Positions 35,691-46,007 of a stretch of 64,000 nt of DNA are shown piece after piece. The stretch covers positions 91,789-155,788 of the forward strand of contig NZ_VJZS01000011.1 in NCBI RefSeq assembly GCF_007097385.1. The letters are read 5' to 3'. The notes below the pieces were generated by a model that was not told where the DNA came from, searched no databases, and saw nothing but the letters and a program-made list of their open reading frames with translations. Positions within the stretch are counted from its first letter, which is position 1. Every line of letters begins with the position of its first letter. Source of the DNA: Flavobacterium sp. ZT3R18. Lineage in GTDB: Bacteria; Bacteroidota; Bacteroidia; Flavobacteriales; Flavobacteriaceae. The position numbers and the translations under genes are program-made.

Positions 35691-35800
35691 AATATAATTC
35701 GCTGTCTTAACAATATTTGTGAGAAAGGGAGTTTATTTAGAACTATATTAAAAAAACAACACCCATTTTGGGCTGAAAACTGAGACTGAATAGTTATGTT

Positions 35801-37837
35801 TTAATTTCTTTTTAATGCTTTAAAGTCTGCGATGATTGTTATCGCTTCATTGAGGTAATGGTTCGATTTTAAAGCGTCTAATTGCATTTGATTGTACTCT
35901 TTCTCAGAAGGATAAATGATAAGTAATGATTTGTTATAATCAGAATTGGATACATTTAGATTTAAATCTTTGGCGTCAAAGTTGTTGATTTCTTCCCATA
36001 AATTAGTAATGCTATTTTGTTCTTCAAAAACGCTATCTATCGTCATCGGTATTTCTAACTTTGGTTTGTGGACTATTAAATCAATTTTTGAATTCAGTAC
36101 TTTTACCGAATTAAAATAGGGATCTTCGGCTACTCTTTTGGCACTTTTTTGTGATAGTTCGTCGATTAAGCTATTTTTTACATAGGTTTTAAATTGAACA
36201 TGCGTATTTAAACTGTCATTGGGTATGGCAGTAGGGAACTCACTTTCTTTTTGAAAAACAGTTTGATATATCGTAGGAATTTGCACATCTGGTACCACGC
36301 CAACTGCTTGATGGCTTTTTCCGGTTATTCTGTAAAACTTACTAACAGTTATTTTTACAAAATTTTGATCATCATTTTTTTCTAAAGGGGCGATGGTTTG
36401 CATGGTGGCTTTTCCTAAAGAAGTGCTGCCAATCAAAAGAGCCCGATTATAATCTTGCATAATAGAGGCGAAAAATTCACTTGCAGAGGCAGAGTTTCCG
36501 TTAATTATTATGATAACAGGGCCTTTGTAAATCACGCCTTTATACGGGTCATTTATCACTGATAATCTTTTTTTATTATCAACCAATATTGAGATTGGTC
36601 CAGATTCAATAAATAAGCCGGCTAATTTTATGGCTTCTTCCATTGATCCTCCGCCATTGTCAGTTAAGTCAATAACTAATCCTTTGATGTCGTCCTTCAT
36701 TAGTTTAATGGTTTCTTTGGCAACATCTTGCGCGCACCCTTTGCCACTTCGGCCTTCAAAATCGGAATAGAAACTAGGGATTTTAATATATCCAATTTTG
36801 ATATTCTTATCAATGACAAAGCTATAAACGGTATTTTCTTCGTCCTTTAAAACTTGCTTTAGTATGTTAACTTTAAAAATTTTACCTGCGTTCCTTCTAA
36901 GAGTTAGTGTGATGCTGGTGTTTAATTCTGAACCTAATAAAGTTGAAATGGATTCTATAGAGGCGCAGGAAACTTGCAAAGTTTCTTTTTGATTGGAAAC
37001 CGATAAAATTTGATCTCCTTTCTTGATTTTCCCAGTTTTAAAGGCTGGACCATTTGGATCAATTTCATTTACAATGATTTCATTTTTACTGTTAAGGCTT
37101 ACGTTTAAACCCATTGAAAGATGTTCTTTGGATAAAGTAGATACAAAACTAGATTTTGAATCGTTGCTAAAATAATTGGTGTGGGGATCGAAATAAGCAC
37201 AAAAGATATTATAAAGACCGTCTTCAAAAGTTTTTTCGCTTTTTGTTAAAGCGTTAACTTTACAAAGTTCGTTATCGATAATTGTTTTCTTGGATTTTAC
37301 CAGTAATGAGTTAAAATTAATTTTTATAGAATCTAAATTTTTGCTTTTTCCTGAAATATCATTTAATATTTCGTAACGAATTTTTTTTCTCCAAACTTTC
37401 TCAACGTCACTCTCTTTAACGTAAAAACTGAATTTTTTTTGTTTGAATCGAATCGTGTCTATTTGACTGAAATCAAGAGTTTCTTTATTTATTTTTTCTA
37501 AAATGAGTTTGTTTCTCTCAAGATTAGTTTTATACAGCGCTTTGATTTCGGATATAAAAGAACAGTCTTTTTTTAGAATATAATCATTTAAATGGAGACG
37601 GTATTTACTAGAAAGAGCATCAAATTGCGATTTGTAAAAAATGTTTCTTGATGGGTCTAGTTCATTCATTAAGTTGTCAAAAACATAAGCCGATAAACTA
37701 TCGTTTACCGGCTTTGGATTAACATGCTCCTGTTGAATGAGCTTATTTATTTTGAAAAGAATTTCACATGTAGGATTGCTATTTTGTGCAAATAGAGAAT
37801 GGGTGAACAAGAATAGTACAAGTGAAATTTTGTTCAT
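35801..37837 (-). CDS. Tail-specific (Prc-like) S41 peptidase
   Basis: 678 residues with a signal peptide (MNKISLVLFLFTHSLFAQN). An N-terminal helical domain (about 20-220) is followed by a PDZ domain (LSMGLNVSLNSKNEIIVNEIDPNGPAFKTGKIKKGDQILSV) and the S41 core: LVIDLTDNGGGSMEEA, the serine in INGNSASASEFFASIMQDY and the lysine in GSTSLGKATMQ that form the Ser-Lys dyad. The C-terminal helical domain resembles Prc. The protease degrades or trims envelope proteins at their C-termini. It is followed by gcvT on the same strand with a 200-base repeat-rich gap. Confidence 0.92.
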   Translation of the reverse strand: MNKISLVLFLFTHSLFAQNSNPTCEILFKINKLIQQEHVNPKPVNDSLSAYVFDNLMNELDPSRNIFYKSQFDALSSKYRLHLNDYILKKDCSFISEIKALYKTNLERNKLILEKINKETLDFSQIDTIRFKQKKFSFYVKESDVEKVWRKKIRYEILNDISGKSKNLDSIKINFNSLLVKSKKTIIDNELCKVNALTKSEKTFEDGLYNIFCAYFDPHTNYFSNDSKSSFVSTLSKEHLSMGLNVSLNSKNEIIVNEIDPNGPAFKTGKIKKGDQILSVSNQKETLQVSCASIESISTLLGSELNTSITLTLRRNAGKIFKVNILKQVLKDEENTVYSFVIDKNIKIGYIKIPSFYSDFEGRSGKGCAQDVAKETIKLMKDDIKGLVIDLTDNGGGSMEEAIKLAGLFIESGPISILVDNKKRLSVINDPYKGVIYKGPVIIIINGNSASASEFFASIMQDYNRALLIGSTSLGKATMQTIAPLEKNDDQNFVKITVSKFYRITGKSHQAVGVVPDVQIPTIYQTVFQKESEFPTAIPNDSLNTHVQFKTYVKNSLIDELSQKSAKRVAEDPYFNSVKVLNSKIDLIVHKPKLEIPMTIDSVFEEQNSITNLWEEINNFDAKDLNLNVSNSDYNKSLLIIYPSEKEYNQMQLDALKSNHYLNEAITIIADFKALKRN

Positions 37838-37854
37838 ATAAAAAAATTAGTAAT

Positions 37855-38030
37855 TATTCAGTAATTAGTTAATAGTCCTTAGTGATTAGCAACAAGGGAG
37901 GGGTATCCCTAAAAATACATCTAAAAACTAATATAAAAAAAGCAATCTGTATCTATTTTTTAGAAAATTATTCTTTTTGACACGTCAGATGCTAATCACT
38001 ATCTGCCAATCACTAAGAGCTGAATAGTTT
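37855..38030. repeat. Repeat-rich spacer between gcvT and the Prc-like gene
   Basis: ttagtgattagc (about 37877) is mirrored by gctaatcacta (about 37990) and aatcactaag (about 38009). Variants of attattcagtaatta lie near 37855. It is a decayed inverted-repeat element of about 150 bases. Confidence 0.55.
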
Positions 38031-38038
38031 AAAAATAA

Positions 38039-39121
38039 TTATTTTTTATAGAAAGGTAATTTTACTACTTTGGCAGCAACATCATTTTTTCTAATTCTAA
38101 TGAAAATATCACTGTCTACAGTACTATTTTCAGTAGTTACGTAACCTAATCCAATTCCTTTGTTCATGGATGGTGACATGGTTCCAGAAGTTACAACTCC
38201 AATTACTGTTCCAGTAGCATCTACTATTTCGTAATCATGTCTTGGTACAGAACGCTCTTGCATCTCGAAAGCTACTAATTTTTTCGTTACTCCCGCTTCT
38301 TTTTGCTTCTTTAAATTCTCAGAATTGGTAAATTCTTTATTGAATTTTGTAATCCATCCTAATCCAGCTTCAAGTGGAGAAGTCGTATCGTTGATATCGT
38401 TTCCGTATAAACAGAATCCCATTTCTAGACGCAAAGTATCACGAGCAGCCAAACCAATTGGTTTTATTCCATAAGATGCTCCTGCTTCAAAAACTTTATT
38501 CCAAATGTGCTCAGCATCTTCATTTTTACAATAAATTTCAAAACCTCCTGATCCTGTATATCCAGTAGCAGAAATAATCACATTGTCTCTACCTGCAAAA
38601 TCTGCTACTTCAAAATGATAGTAGGTAATAGCTCCTAAATCAATAGAAGATAATGATTGCATAGCTTCAACGGCTTTAGGACCTTGAATAGCCAATAAAG
38701 AATAGTCATCTGATAGGTTTCTCATCTCTACACCCAAATCATTATGAGCCGAAATCCAATCCCAATCTTTATCAATATTTGATGCATTTACAACCAATAA
38801 GTACTGTTCTTCTTTCATTTTGTAGATAATTAAATCATCTACAATTCCGCCTTCATTATTAGGTAAACAAGAATATTGTGCCCTACCAATTGTTAATGTA
38901 GCTGCATCATTCGAAGTTACTTTTTGTATTAAAGCCAATGCATTTGGACCTGATAGAATAAATTCCCCCATGTGGGATACATCAAAAACACCTACTGTAT
39001 TTCGAACCGTTTCGTGTTCAGCATTTACCCCTTCATAAAGAATTGGCATATTGTATCCAGCAAACGGTAGCATTTTCGCTCCCAGACCCTCGTGTATGTG
39101 CGTTAAAGCAGTATTTTTCAT
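38039..39121 (-). CDS. gcvT: Glycine cleavage system aminomethyltransferase (T protein)
   Basis: 360 residues. GcvT releases ammonia from the aminomethyl-lipoyl H protein and passes the C1 unit to tetrahydrofolate. Signatures: [44 protein letters not shown] (folate aspartate), [15 protein letters not shown] and [19 protein letters not shown]. Length is that of the family. gcvH and gcvP are not in the window, as usual in flavobacteria where gcv genes are dispersed. Confidence 0.97.
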   Translation of the reverse strand: MKNTALTHIHEGLGAKMLPFAGYNMPILYEGVNAEHETVRNTVGVFDVSHMGEFILSGPNALALIQKVTSNDAATLTIGRAQYSCLPNNEGGIVDDLIIYKMKEEQYLLVVNASNIDKDWDWISAHNDLGVEMRNLSDDYSLLAIQGPKAVEAMQSLSSIDLGAITYYHFEVADFAGRDNVIISATGYTGSGGFEIYCKNEDAEHIWNKVFEAGASYGIKPIGLAARDTLRLEMGFCLYGNDINDTTSPLEAGLGWITKFNKEFTNSENLKKQKEAGVTKKLVAFEMQERSVPRHDYEIVDATGTVIGVVTSGTMSPSMNKGIGLGYVTTENSTVDSDIFIRIRKNDVAAKVVKLPFYKK

Positions 39122-39297
39122 TGTTTTTTTTTATAAAGTTTAGACTGCTAATTTATGGCTTTTATTTTTTGTGGCAAAGCCTATAAACATTGAAAAAAAT
39201 ATATTTTTAATTTACAAAGGATTGAATGCCAAAGGGAAATAGGAATTGGATTTCAGTTGTCAAATATTAGCTGTTTTTAATCTTTTTTTACCCTTTT

Positions 39298-39498
39298 TTA
39301 TTTTGTGAAGTAATGATTTCTTAAAAACTGGATAAAGCTAAAACCTAGAATAATAAAAAAGCAAAACACACTTAAATACAAAGAATAAATACTTAGCAAT
39401 TCGTTAATGTTTAATGCTTTAAGAATAGAGAATGCGATTAGAGAAAGTGTTCCAACAATTCTTAGTATTAGTCTTGTTTGTTTTAAATTAATTTGCAT
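39298..39498 (-). CDS. Small two-helix membrane protein, unknown
   Basis: 66 residues: LILRIVGTLSLIAFSILKAL and LLSIYSLYLSVFCFFIILGFSFIQFL are two likely membrane helices with short basic ends. No family recognised. It lies between the DUF1569-like gene and gcvT on the same strand. The codon usage and good hydrophobic profile favour a real gene. Confidence 0.5.
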   Translation of the reverse strand: MQINLKQTRLILRIVGTLSLIAFSILKALNINELLSIYSLYLSVFCFFIILGFSFIQFLRNHYFTK

Positions 39499-39580
39499 GT
39501 TGATTTATAGTTTATAAAGTTATTGATTTTGTGAATTTGCCGTTAGTAATTTAGTGTTTTTATTAAAAACGTTAAGGATT

Positions 39581-40045
39581 TTATCTATTACTTTTTATAA
39601 TGTCTGTTATAATTTGCAGATGATGATTTGTATGAATTTCAAGAAATTTGATGGTTGGTTTTACCCTTAAATGACCAAAATAAGGATGTTCAAAATAGTT
39701 TTTGCCACTGATTGTATTTAATTCGGCTAATTTTGTTTTGCCTTTTTCGAGATGGCTTTTCAAGGTTTCTGTATTGAAGTCTACTTTAGGCTGAACCACT
39801 TTTGGTGCTTTGGCTCTTCCTCTCGGAATTTTATTAAGGGTAAATACTAGAATGCGGTTGAAGTTAAATGTCCGTTTGTATTTTTCTGGATTAGACTTTT
39901 GCAAGGCTTCAATGACTAAGTTCATCGTCAATAACGTATGCTCAATATGCCAACCAACCGATGATTTTGAGATTGCTGGATTGAGAATTTCTTGATTTGG
40001 AATTTTACTTTCTAAATCTTGTATTAATTTTTTTAGTTTTTCCAT
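39581..40045 (-). CDS. DUF1569-family (DinB-like) protein
   Basis: 154 residues. The pattern SSVGWHIEHTLLTMNLVIEAL, a basic middle with NKIPRGRAKAPKVV, and a C-terminal HPYFGHLRVKPTIKFLEIHTNHHLQII place it in the DinB/YfiT-like four-helix metalloenzyme group, DUF1569. Histidines in WHIEH and EIHTNHH are the probable metal ligands. No catalytic activity is established for the group; a thiol-dependent transferase is possible. Confidence 0.8.
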   Translation of the reverse strand: MEKLKKLIQDLESKIPNQEILNPAISKSSVGWHIEHTLLTMNLVIEALQKSNPEKYKRTFNFNRILVFTLNKIPRGRAKAPKVVQPKVDFNTETLKSHLEKGKTKLAELNTISGKNYFEHPYFGHLRVKPTIKFLEIHTNHHLQIITDIIKSNR

Positions 40046-40938
40046 GGGTTTAGTTAATTATTTATTAGTCCATAAATGTATGATTTTTTTTAGTTGCAGA
40101 TTATACCATTAATCATCATATATAATCCAATGGTGTTGGTGTAATGCCGTTGTATGTTTTATTTTGTCCAATTTTTATTGGACTAATTTGAAATAACAAA
40201 CGGTATTACGCTGTGACCATTTTTCAAACAAAATTTCAAACTAATTTAAGGTATTGCTATATTCAATCCTTAAAAGTAAATAATTACGTATAAATACGTG
40301 CTTATAGACATAGTATTTCATTTAAATTTGATTTTGAGTATAAAAATCATAGGGAGTTAATTCCATATAAATAAAACGGCTTTTTTTTTATACATTCAAA
40401 AGGTTATCACTATTAACTAATTAATAAGCTGAATTGTAATTGTTAAAAATGGTTTAAGAATAAGCATTGTTTATTGCTTGTCTGAAAATAAAATTACAGA
40501 TTTCATTATCGTGTCATTTATTCTAAAAATTTTCGTAAACACACAATCTTTTAAAACGTTCTTATCGTTTAACCAGTTAGTTTTGAAAATCATTAAAACA
40601 TATTGATTTATAAGACAAACTTTTGTAATTTTATATTTTTTATAGGAATAATGCTTTTATATGAAGATATCATATTAATCTCTCTTTGAAAAGGATTAGA
40701 CTTTAAAAAAAAACATTTTAAAATTGTTCTTTGCTGATTAAAAGAAGAACTGTGTTTTTATCTCGATTCACCTTAATTAAGTTTCAGAGAATAATATAGA
40801 TTGTATGGGAATATTTTTGTGGTTATTCTTAAAAGATTGAATACTGCAATTGTTTCTTTAATTATGTAATGATTATTAATTATGACATAAGGTTATTTAA
40901 TATTTTTTTAAATCAATGTAAAACAAATTCTTTTTAAA
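40046..40938. other. 893-base AT-rich spacer before the FHA/kinase operon
   Basis: No gene is seen. A hairpin gtccaatttttattggac lies inside a longer imperfect inverted repeat (gtaatgccgtt ... aacggtattac, about 40141-40209). A TATTTTTG at 40812-40819 is a possible -7 box for the operon, leaving an untranslated leader of over 100 bases. The length and composition stand out from the rest of the window and may mark the border of an acquired block. Confidence 0.5.
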
Positions 40939-41874
40939 ATGGCGATAATTAGAAATTTATTAAATGGAGAAGAATTAATTCTACAGAGTCAGCATACGGT
41001 AGGGAGAGACAAAAATAATAAGAGTTGTTTTGAAGAAAGCACCGTTTCTCGTAAACATGCCATTGTATATTGGGATAGTAATCATTGGCAATTGACTGAT
41101 TTTAGTAGTAATGGAACAAAAGTGAATCACTTCCATTTGCATCATTCAACAAGAAAATTAGAAATAAATGATTTGATACAGTTTGCAAATAATGAAATGG
41201 GAATATGGAAAATTATTAATTTGGATAGACCTAATAGTTATTTAAAAGACATTCAAAGTAATGATAAATTCATTGATTTAGGAAAAGGATTAATGCTTCC
41301 CGATAAAGATAACCCGAAATGGACTTTATTTCATAACAAACATAGAAACTGGTTGATCGATGATGGAGAAACTGAGACTATTCTTGTTCATGGAAAACGA
41401 TATTGCTTAGATGGAAAAGAATATGAGTTTATAGAGAATGAATGTTTAGCGGATACCAACATGAATATTGATATTACTGAAAATGCTTATTTCCATTTTT
41501 TATTAAGTATGGATCAAGAAACTATTTCCTCAAGAATAAAAATAAATGATTTGATACTAGATTTAGGAGTTCGCGTTTATAACCATTTGTTGCTTCATTT
41601 GGTTTTGGCAAAACAACAAGATTTAGATAGTGGTCTGATTGAATCAATATGTGGGTGGGTTCAATTAGAAAATTTAAGAAAGGCTCTGAGTAAAGAATTA
41701 TTAATGGATGTAGATGATTATTATATTAATACCTTAATCTGTCGTTTGCGCAAGAATTTGATGAAATTAACACCTTATGGTTATTTATTTTCGGATATTA
41801 TAGAAAGAAAAAAAGGGAAATTACGTTTTGGAATGCTCAATTTTAAAATAGAAAATGAATTAGAATACGCATAA
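40939..41874 (+). CDS. FHA-domain protein with C-terminal winged-helix-like domain
   Basis: 311 residues, cytoplasmic. Residues about 1-95 form an FHA phosphothreonine-binding domain: HTVGRDKNNKS (arginine), STVSRKHAIVYW (Ser and His) and DFSSNGTKVN (Asn). A middle beta region (about 100-170) follows. Residues about 200-300 resemble an OmpR-type winged helix (LHLVLAKQQ, GWVQLENLRKALSKEL, YYINTLICRLRKNLMKL). It would bind the phosphorylated kinase encoded next and DNA, an EmbR-like logic; this is inference. It is the first gene of the operon, 28 bases before the kinase gene. Confidence 0.82.
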   Translation: MAIIRNLLNGEELILQSQHTVGRDKNNKSCFEESTVSRKHAIVYWDSNHWQLTDFSSNGTKVNHFHLHHSTRKLEINDLIQFANNEMGIWKIINLDRPNSYLKDIQSNDKFIDLGKGLMLPDKDNPKWTLFHNKHRNWLIDDGETETILVHGKRYCLDGKEYEFIENECLADTNMNIDITENAYFHFLLSMDQETISSRIKINDLILDLGVRVYNHLLLHLVLAKQQDLDSGLIESICGWVQLENLRKALSKELLMDVDDYYINTLICRLRKNLMKLTPYGYLFSDIIERKKGKLRFGMLNFKIENELEYA

Positions 41875-41902
41875 TGTATTATTTTATAATTTATGTTGAT
41901 AA

Positions 41903-44900
41903 ATGAAAAACACCCCTTTGGCTGTGAATAAACTAGAAGTAATTGACAACTTCAGATATATTGAAAAAATTGGAGAGGGTGGTTGCGGATTGGTTTTTAA
42001 GGCGGAACAAATTAGTACAGGTAAGTTTGTCGCGATAAAAACAGTAAAGATTTGTGCAGGTACAACCGAACATAAGAAAAAGCAACAATTGGCTCGTTTT
42101 GAGCGAGAAACCCAATTGTGTTCTGAAATTTATCACCCCAACATTGTGCAACTTCTTGACAAAGGATGCTCAGATAGAGGAGAACCTTATGCGGTATTTG
42201 AATTTGTACATGGAGAAACCTTAAATTCTTATATTCTACGTAACAAGCATCTTTCGGCTCCCGTTATGGCAAACATAATGGGACAAGTGCTTGATGGTTT
42301 GGTTTGCGCCCATAATAAAGGAATCGTTCACAGGGATTTGAAGCCTCATAATATTATGGTTTCAAAATGGGGTTCTAAAAATCATGTAAAGATTTTAGAC
42401 TTTGGTATTGGAGCTTTTACCCAAGATTTTCGTTCTATAGATTATCAGGATTTAACCGTCGCGCAAGACGTATTAGGAACCCCTACATATAGTGCCCCTG
42501 AGCAATTAAGGGGAGAACCATCTACTGTAAAATCAGATTTGTATTCGTGGGGACTTATCGTTATTGAGTGTTTAACTGGTAAACCGGTGATGGGTGGAGT
42601 CTCTATTGCCGAAGTGTTCCAGAAACAGTTAATGGCTTCGAGTGTACCGTTACCTCCTTCGATTGTTGGTCATCCCTTGGCTAGTTTGTTAAGAAGGGTT
42701 TTGGAGAAAAACTCTAGGAATAGGGCGGAAAATGCGCAAACTGTTTTTGAAGAGTTTGAACAAATTAATTTCAATACCTTGATAGGGGACATTGATGGGC
42801 AAAAGAATGTAATTGCCGATTATCAGGAATATACTGTTGCCGATGAGATGGTTTGGAGTGGTGTGACCGCAGCTCGAAAACAAATGACAATACTTTGTCT
42901 CAAGCTCAATTTAGTAGTTTCTCGAGGAACGCATTTGGATTTGGAGACTTTGGATACTATTCAAAAGGATCAGCTGAACTTGTGTAAAGATATTGCGATT
43001 CGATATGGTGGATATGTTTCGGAAACTTTTATGAATAATTTGGCAGTTTATTTTGGTTATCCTGAATCAAGTGACACTGATGCAAGAAGGGCTGGAAGAA
43101 CGGCATTAGAAATAGTTACGGCAGTAAAAAAAAGAAATGCTCTATTGATGGAGCAGCAAGGTATTAGCATAGATATTCGAGTGGGCTTGCACACAGGAAC
43201 AGTTTTAGTCCAACGGAATAATTTACCAGAGGGAAGTGTACCCAATATGGCCTTTGATTTGGTGTACATGGCTACTTCGGGATCTGTACTGGTTAGTGCA
43301 CCTGCCAAAAAATTATTGGAACCCTATTTGGAGTTTGAGAGCGTCGATGAAATTCAGTTTTCAAATGGCCGTGAAACCATAGAAACATATCAGTTAGTTG
43401 GAGAGCGCCAAACAGAAGCTTTATCTTCTTTGCGACCATGGAGTGCTGATAAGAAAATGATTGGTAGGGATGGTGAAAAAAACAGTATACTCCAATTATG
43501 GCAGAATAGTATGGAAAGCGATAGTTCAGTACTTATAAGTGGACAGGCAGGAATAGGGAAGTCAAAATTGGTTTATGAAGTAAAAAAAGAAATACGTTCT
43601 GTTGGTGGAAGAGTCTGCGAATGTCGTTGTTTTCCAGAACACCAGAATAATGCGCTATATCCTTTCCTACATATGCTTCGAAATCATTGTGGGATCTCAG
43701 GGATTGAAGATAAAGACATAGCAATTTCTCGCTTGAAAGTAGTATTGGAGAAAACTGGATGTTCGGTAGATGAAACCTTGCCTCTTTTGTGCTCGTGGTT
43801 GTCAATTCCGATACCTGAGGAATGTGCTGTAAGGCTAGCATCACCTGAAAAACAAAAACAACTGTTATTTCAAACTTTAAAGCAATGTTTACTCTTTTTG
43901 GATAATGAAAAATCCTTCCTCTTAGTAGTCGAAGATTTGCATTGGTTAGATCAAACTAGTGCAGACTTCATTGAATATATTTTATCAGACACAAATGAAG
44001 GACATTATTTGTTATTAATGACAACAAGACCTGAATTTGTGAACCCTTGGAACTTGGATTGCCTTTCTCAGATAAATATTGAAATTCTATCAGAAGATTC
44101 TGTTAAGCTTTTAGTAGAAGGAAGTCTGGACGGAAAATCTATTAGTAAAAAAGCGTTGCTATACATTTTCGAAAGAGCAGACGGCATTCCTCTTTATGTA
44201 GAAGAATTGACCCGTATGTTGGTTGACCAAAATTATGTTGTGTTGGACAATGAGGGATATGATTTGGTAGAAGATATTGATACCAAGTTAATACCTTCGA
44301 CTCTTCAAGATTTATTGAATGCAAGATTAGATCGATTGAGCTTAGCGAAAGAAACAGCACAATTAGCAGCTGTTATTGGAAGAGAATTTAGCTATGAATT
44401 ACTTATTAAAGCTTCAACAAAAGACGAAGCAACAGTACAAAGTGATTTAAATTTGTTACTGAATTCGGATTTAGTCTATCGTCAGCGAAGAGTTAAAGGG
44501 GAAAATTACATTTTTCGTCACGCTTTAATTCGTGATGCTGCTTATGATGGAATGGTAAGTACTAATCGAAAAGAGGTTCATAGAAATATAGCCGAAACTT
44601 TAGAGAAAAACTGTAATATACAAAAAGAGATCTCTTTACAAATTATAGCATTTCATTACGAACAAGCTACGGATTTTGAAAAATCTCAGAAATATTGGTT
44701 TGATTCAGCATTAGTAAGTCGCCAAAAAACGGGTGCGTATTTGGATACAGTTTTCTATTTGTCTAAGGCTCTGAATTACGTTGAATCCATTCAAAATGAA
44801 AATAAAAAAGTGGAGTCCAAAATAAGGATCTATAATTTGCTTGGAGAAACTCAGCTGTATACCAGTGGATTTACATCTTCCGATGTTGAAGAAAATAACG

Positions 44901-45994
44901 AAAAAGCATTTCAATTAGCGTATGAAAATGATATCAGTCCAGAATTAAAATTTGAAGTCCTTAATAATAGATGTTTTAATAAAATAAATAGAGCAGATAT
45001 TAATGGAGCCTTCGGAATAGTGGAAAAGTTATCTACCACTTCTCATGAAAATGTATCTGTGGCCAATTTAATTATTGCAAGAACTAATGATTGTTATGTT
45101 AAATACCTGAGAGCTGAATTTAAAGGAGTGGTTGAAACCTGTAAATCTACTTATGAATTAAGTCAAAAAACAAAAGGAGCCGAGGGAGAATTATTTGCCC
45201 CCAATTCTTTAGCAATCATAAAATGTTTTGAGTTTATTTCAAATGTATGTTTAGGAAATATTGAATTAGCAGAAAAACAAATTTCAGAAGTATTGAGGGA
45301 ATCAATTGATCTAGGTTACGATGATATGTTAGCTGGAACGCATTGGCAAATTGCTTCAGCGTACTTAATTAAGGCTTCTTATTTTGGAGATGCCAATGAA
45401 GATTTAAATATAGCAGATCAACATTTGTCAAAGGCTATCGATATTGCAACTGAGAATGAATTAGGATTTATAGTTATAGGTTGTAAATTAATGAAAGAGT
45501 GTCTGGCTTTATTGCAAGGTACAGCAGAATCCGAGGAACTCTTTTTTGAGTTGTTTAATCAGTCAGGTTTAGTAGCTTTTAAAGAATGGTATTTTTTATT
45601 TGTTATCAAGTTCCTTTATGATAAAAAAGAATATTCAAAGGCATTGGATCATATCAACGAAGGATTAGAAGCCTGTATGCTAAATGGGATCAATTTCCCT
45701 GTGTTGTATTATCATTGTTTCAAAGGAATGATATTATTTGAGTTAGGAAATGAAGACTATGAGCATTGTTTTGTAGATAGTATTGCGTTCTCTAAAAAGA
45801 ATGATATCAAGTGGGGAGAATTGTTTTGTATTTATCAATATGTGAGGTGTATGACAAGTAAAGAGAGGCAAAATGATAATCTATATTTGGTAGAAGAGCT
45901 AATAACATCCTTTCCTAATAGTGGTTCTTATGCTGTTACTGAATCAAAAAACTGGAAGAATATAGTAAGTTTTAGAAAAATTATAAATCAATAA
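41903..45994 (+). CDS. Ser/Thr kinase - degenerate cyclase - ATPase - TPR-like fusion
   Basis: 1363 residues. Kinase (about 17-290): glycine loop GEGGCGLVF (24-32), K46, HRDLKPHN with D145, DFG 166-168, GTPTYSAPEQ. Cyclase-like domain (about 328-500): its outline is kept (VYFGYPESSDTDARRAGRTAL, RVGLHTGTVLV), but the usual metal aspartates in the FADL and GDG motifs are replaced (CLKLN, MNN), so it is probably inactive. ATPase (about 520-900): Walker A SGQAGIGKSK near 546 and Walker B LLVVEDLHWLD near 673. The rest is helical repeats like TPR. The kinase/cyclase fusion architecture resembles that annotated in TOMM-type peptide systems, but no cyclodehydratase is present. It probably integrates a signal and phosphorylates the FHA protein. 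Confidence 0.93.
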   Translation: MKNTPLAVNKLEVIDNFRYIEKIGEGGCGLVFKAEQISTGKFVAIKTVKICAGTTEHKKKQQLARFERETQLCSEIYHPNIVQLLDKGCSDRGEPYAVFEFVHGETLNSYILRNKHLSAPVMANIMGQVLDGLVCAHNKGIVHRDLKPHNIMVSKWGSKNHVKILDFGIGAFTQDFRSIDYQDLTVAQDVLGTPTYSAPEQLRGEPSTVKSDLYSWGLIVIECLTGKPVMGGVSIAEVFQKQLMASSVPLPPSIVGHPLASLLRRVLEKNSRNRAENAQTVFEEFEQINFNTLIGDIDGQKNVIADYQEYTVADEMVWSGVTAARKQMTILCLKLNLVVSRGTHLDLETLDTIQKDQLNLCKDIAIRYGGYVSETFMNNLAVYFGYPESSDTDARRAGRTALEIVTAVKKRNALLMEQQGISIDIRVGLHTGTVLVQRNNLPEGSVPNMAFDLVYMATSGSVLVSAPAKKLLEPYLEFESVDEIQFSNGRETIETYQLVGERQTEALSSLRPWSADKKMIGRDGEKNSILQLWQNSMESDSSVLISGQAGIGKSKLVYEVKKEIRSVGGRVCECRCFPEHQNNALYPFLHMLRNHCGISGIEDKDIAISRLKVVLEKTGCSVDETLPLLCSWLSIPIPEECAVRLASPEKQKQLLFQTLKQCLLFLDNEKSFLLVVEDLHWLDQTSADFIEYILSDTNEGHYLLLMTTRPEFVNPWNLDCLSQINIEILSEDSVKLLVEGSLDGKSISKKALLYIFERADGIPLYVEELTRMLVDQNYVVLDNEGYDLVEDIDTKLIPSTLQDLLNARLDRLSLAKETAQLAAVIGREFSYELLIKASTKDEATVQSDLNLLLNSDLVYRQRRVKGENYIFRHALIRDAAYDGMVSTNRKEVHRNIAETLEKNCNIQKEISLQIIAFHYEQATDFEKSQKYWFDSALVSRQKTGAYLDTVFYLSKALNYVESIQNENKKVESKIRIYNLLGETQLYTSGFTSSDVEENNEKAFQLAYENDISPELKFEVLNNRCFNKINRADINGAFGIVEKLSTTSHENVSVANLIIARTNDCYVKYLRAEFKGVVETCKSTYELSQKTKGAEGELFAPNSLAIIKCFEFISNVCLGNIELAEKQISEVLRESIDLGYDDMLAGTHWQIASAYLIKASYFGDANEDLNIADQHLSKAIDIATENELGFIVIGCKLMKECLALLQGTAESEELFFELFNQSGLVAFKEWYFLFVIKFLYDKKEYSKALDHINEGLEACMLNGINFPVLYYHCFKGMILFELGNEDYEHCFVDSIAFSKKNDIKWGELFCIYQYVRCMTSKERQNDNLYLVEELITSFPNSGSYAVTESKNWKNIVSFRKIINQ

Positions 45995-46007
45995 AAACCA
46001 ATTAGTT

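Noticed and set aside
41903..45994. Complete TOMM biosynthesis cluster
   Set aside because: The kinase/cyclase architecture is similar, but no cyclodehydratase, dehydrogenase or short precursor peptide is found in the window.
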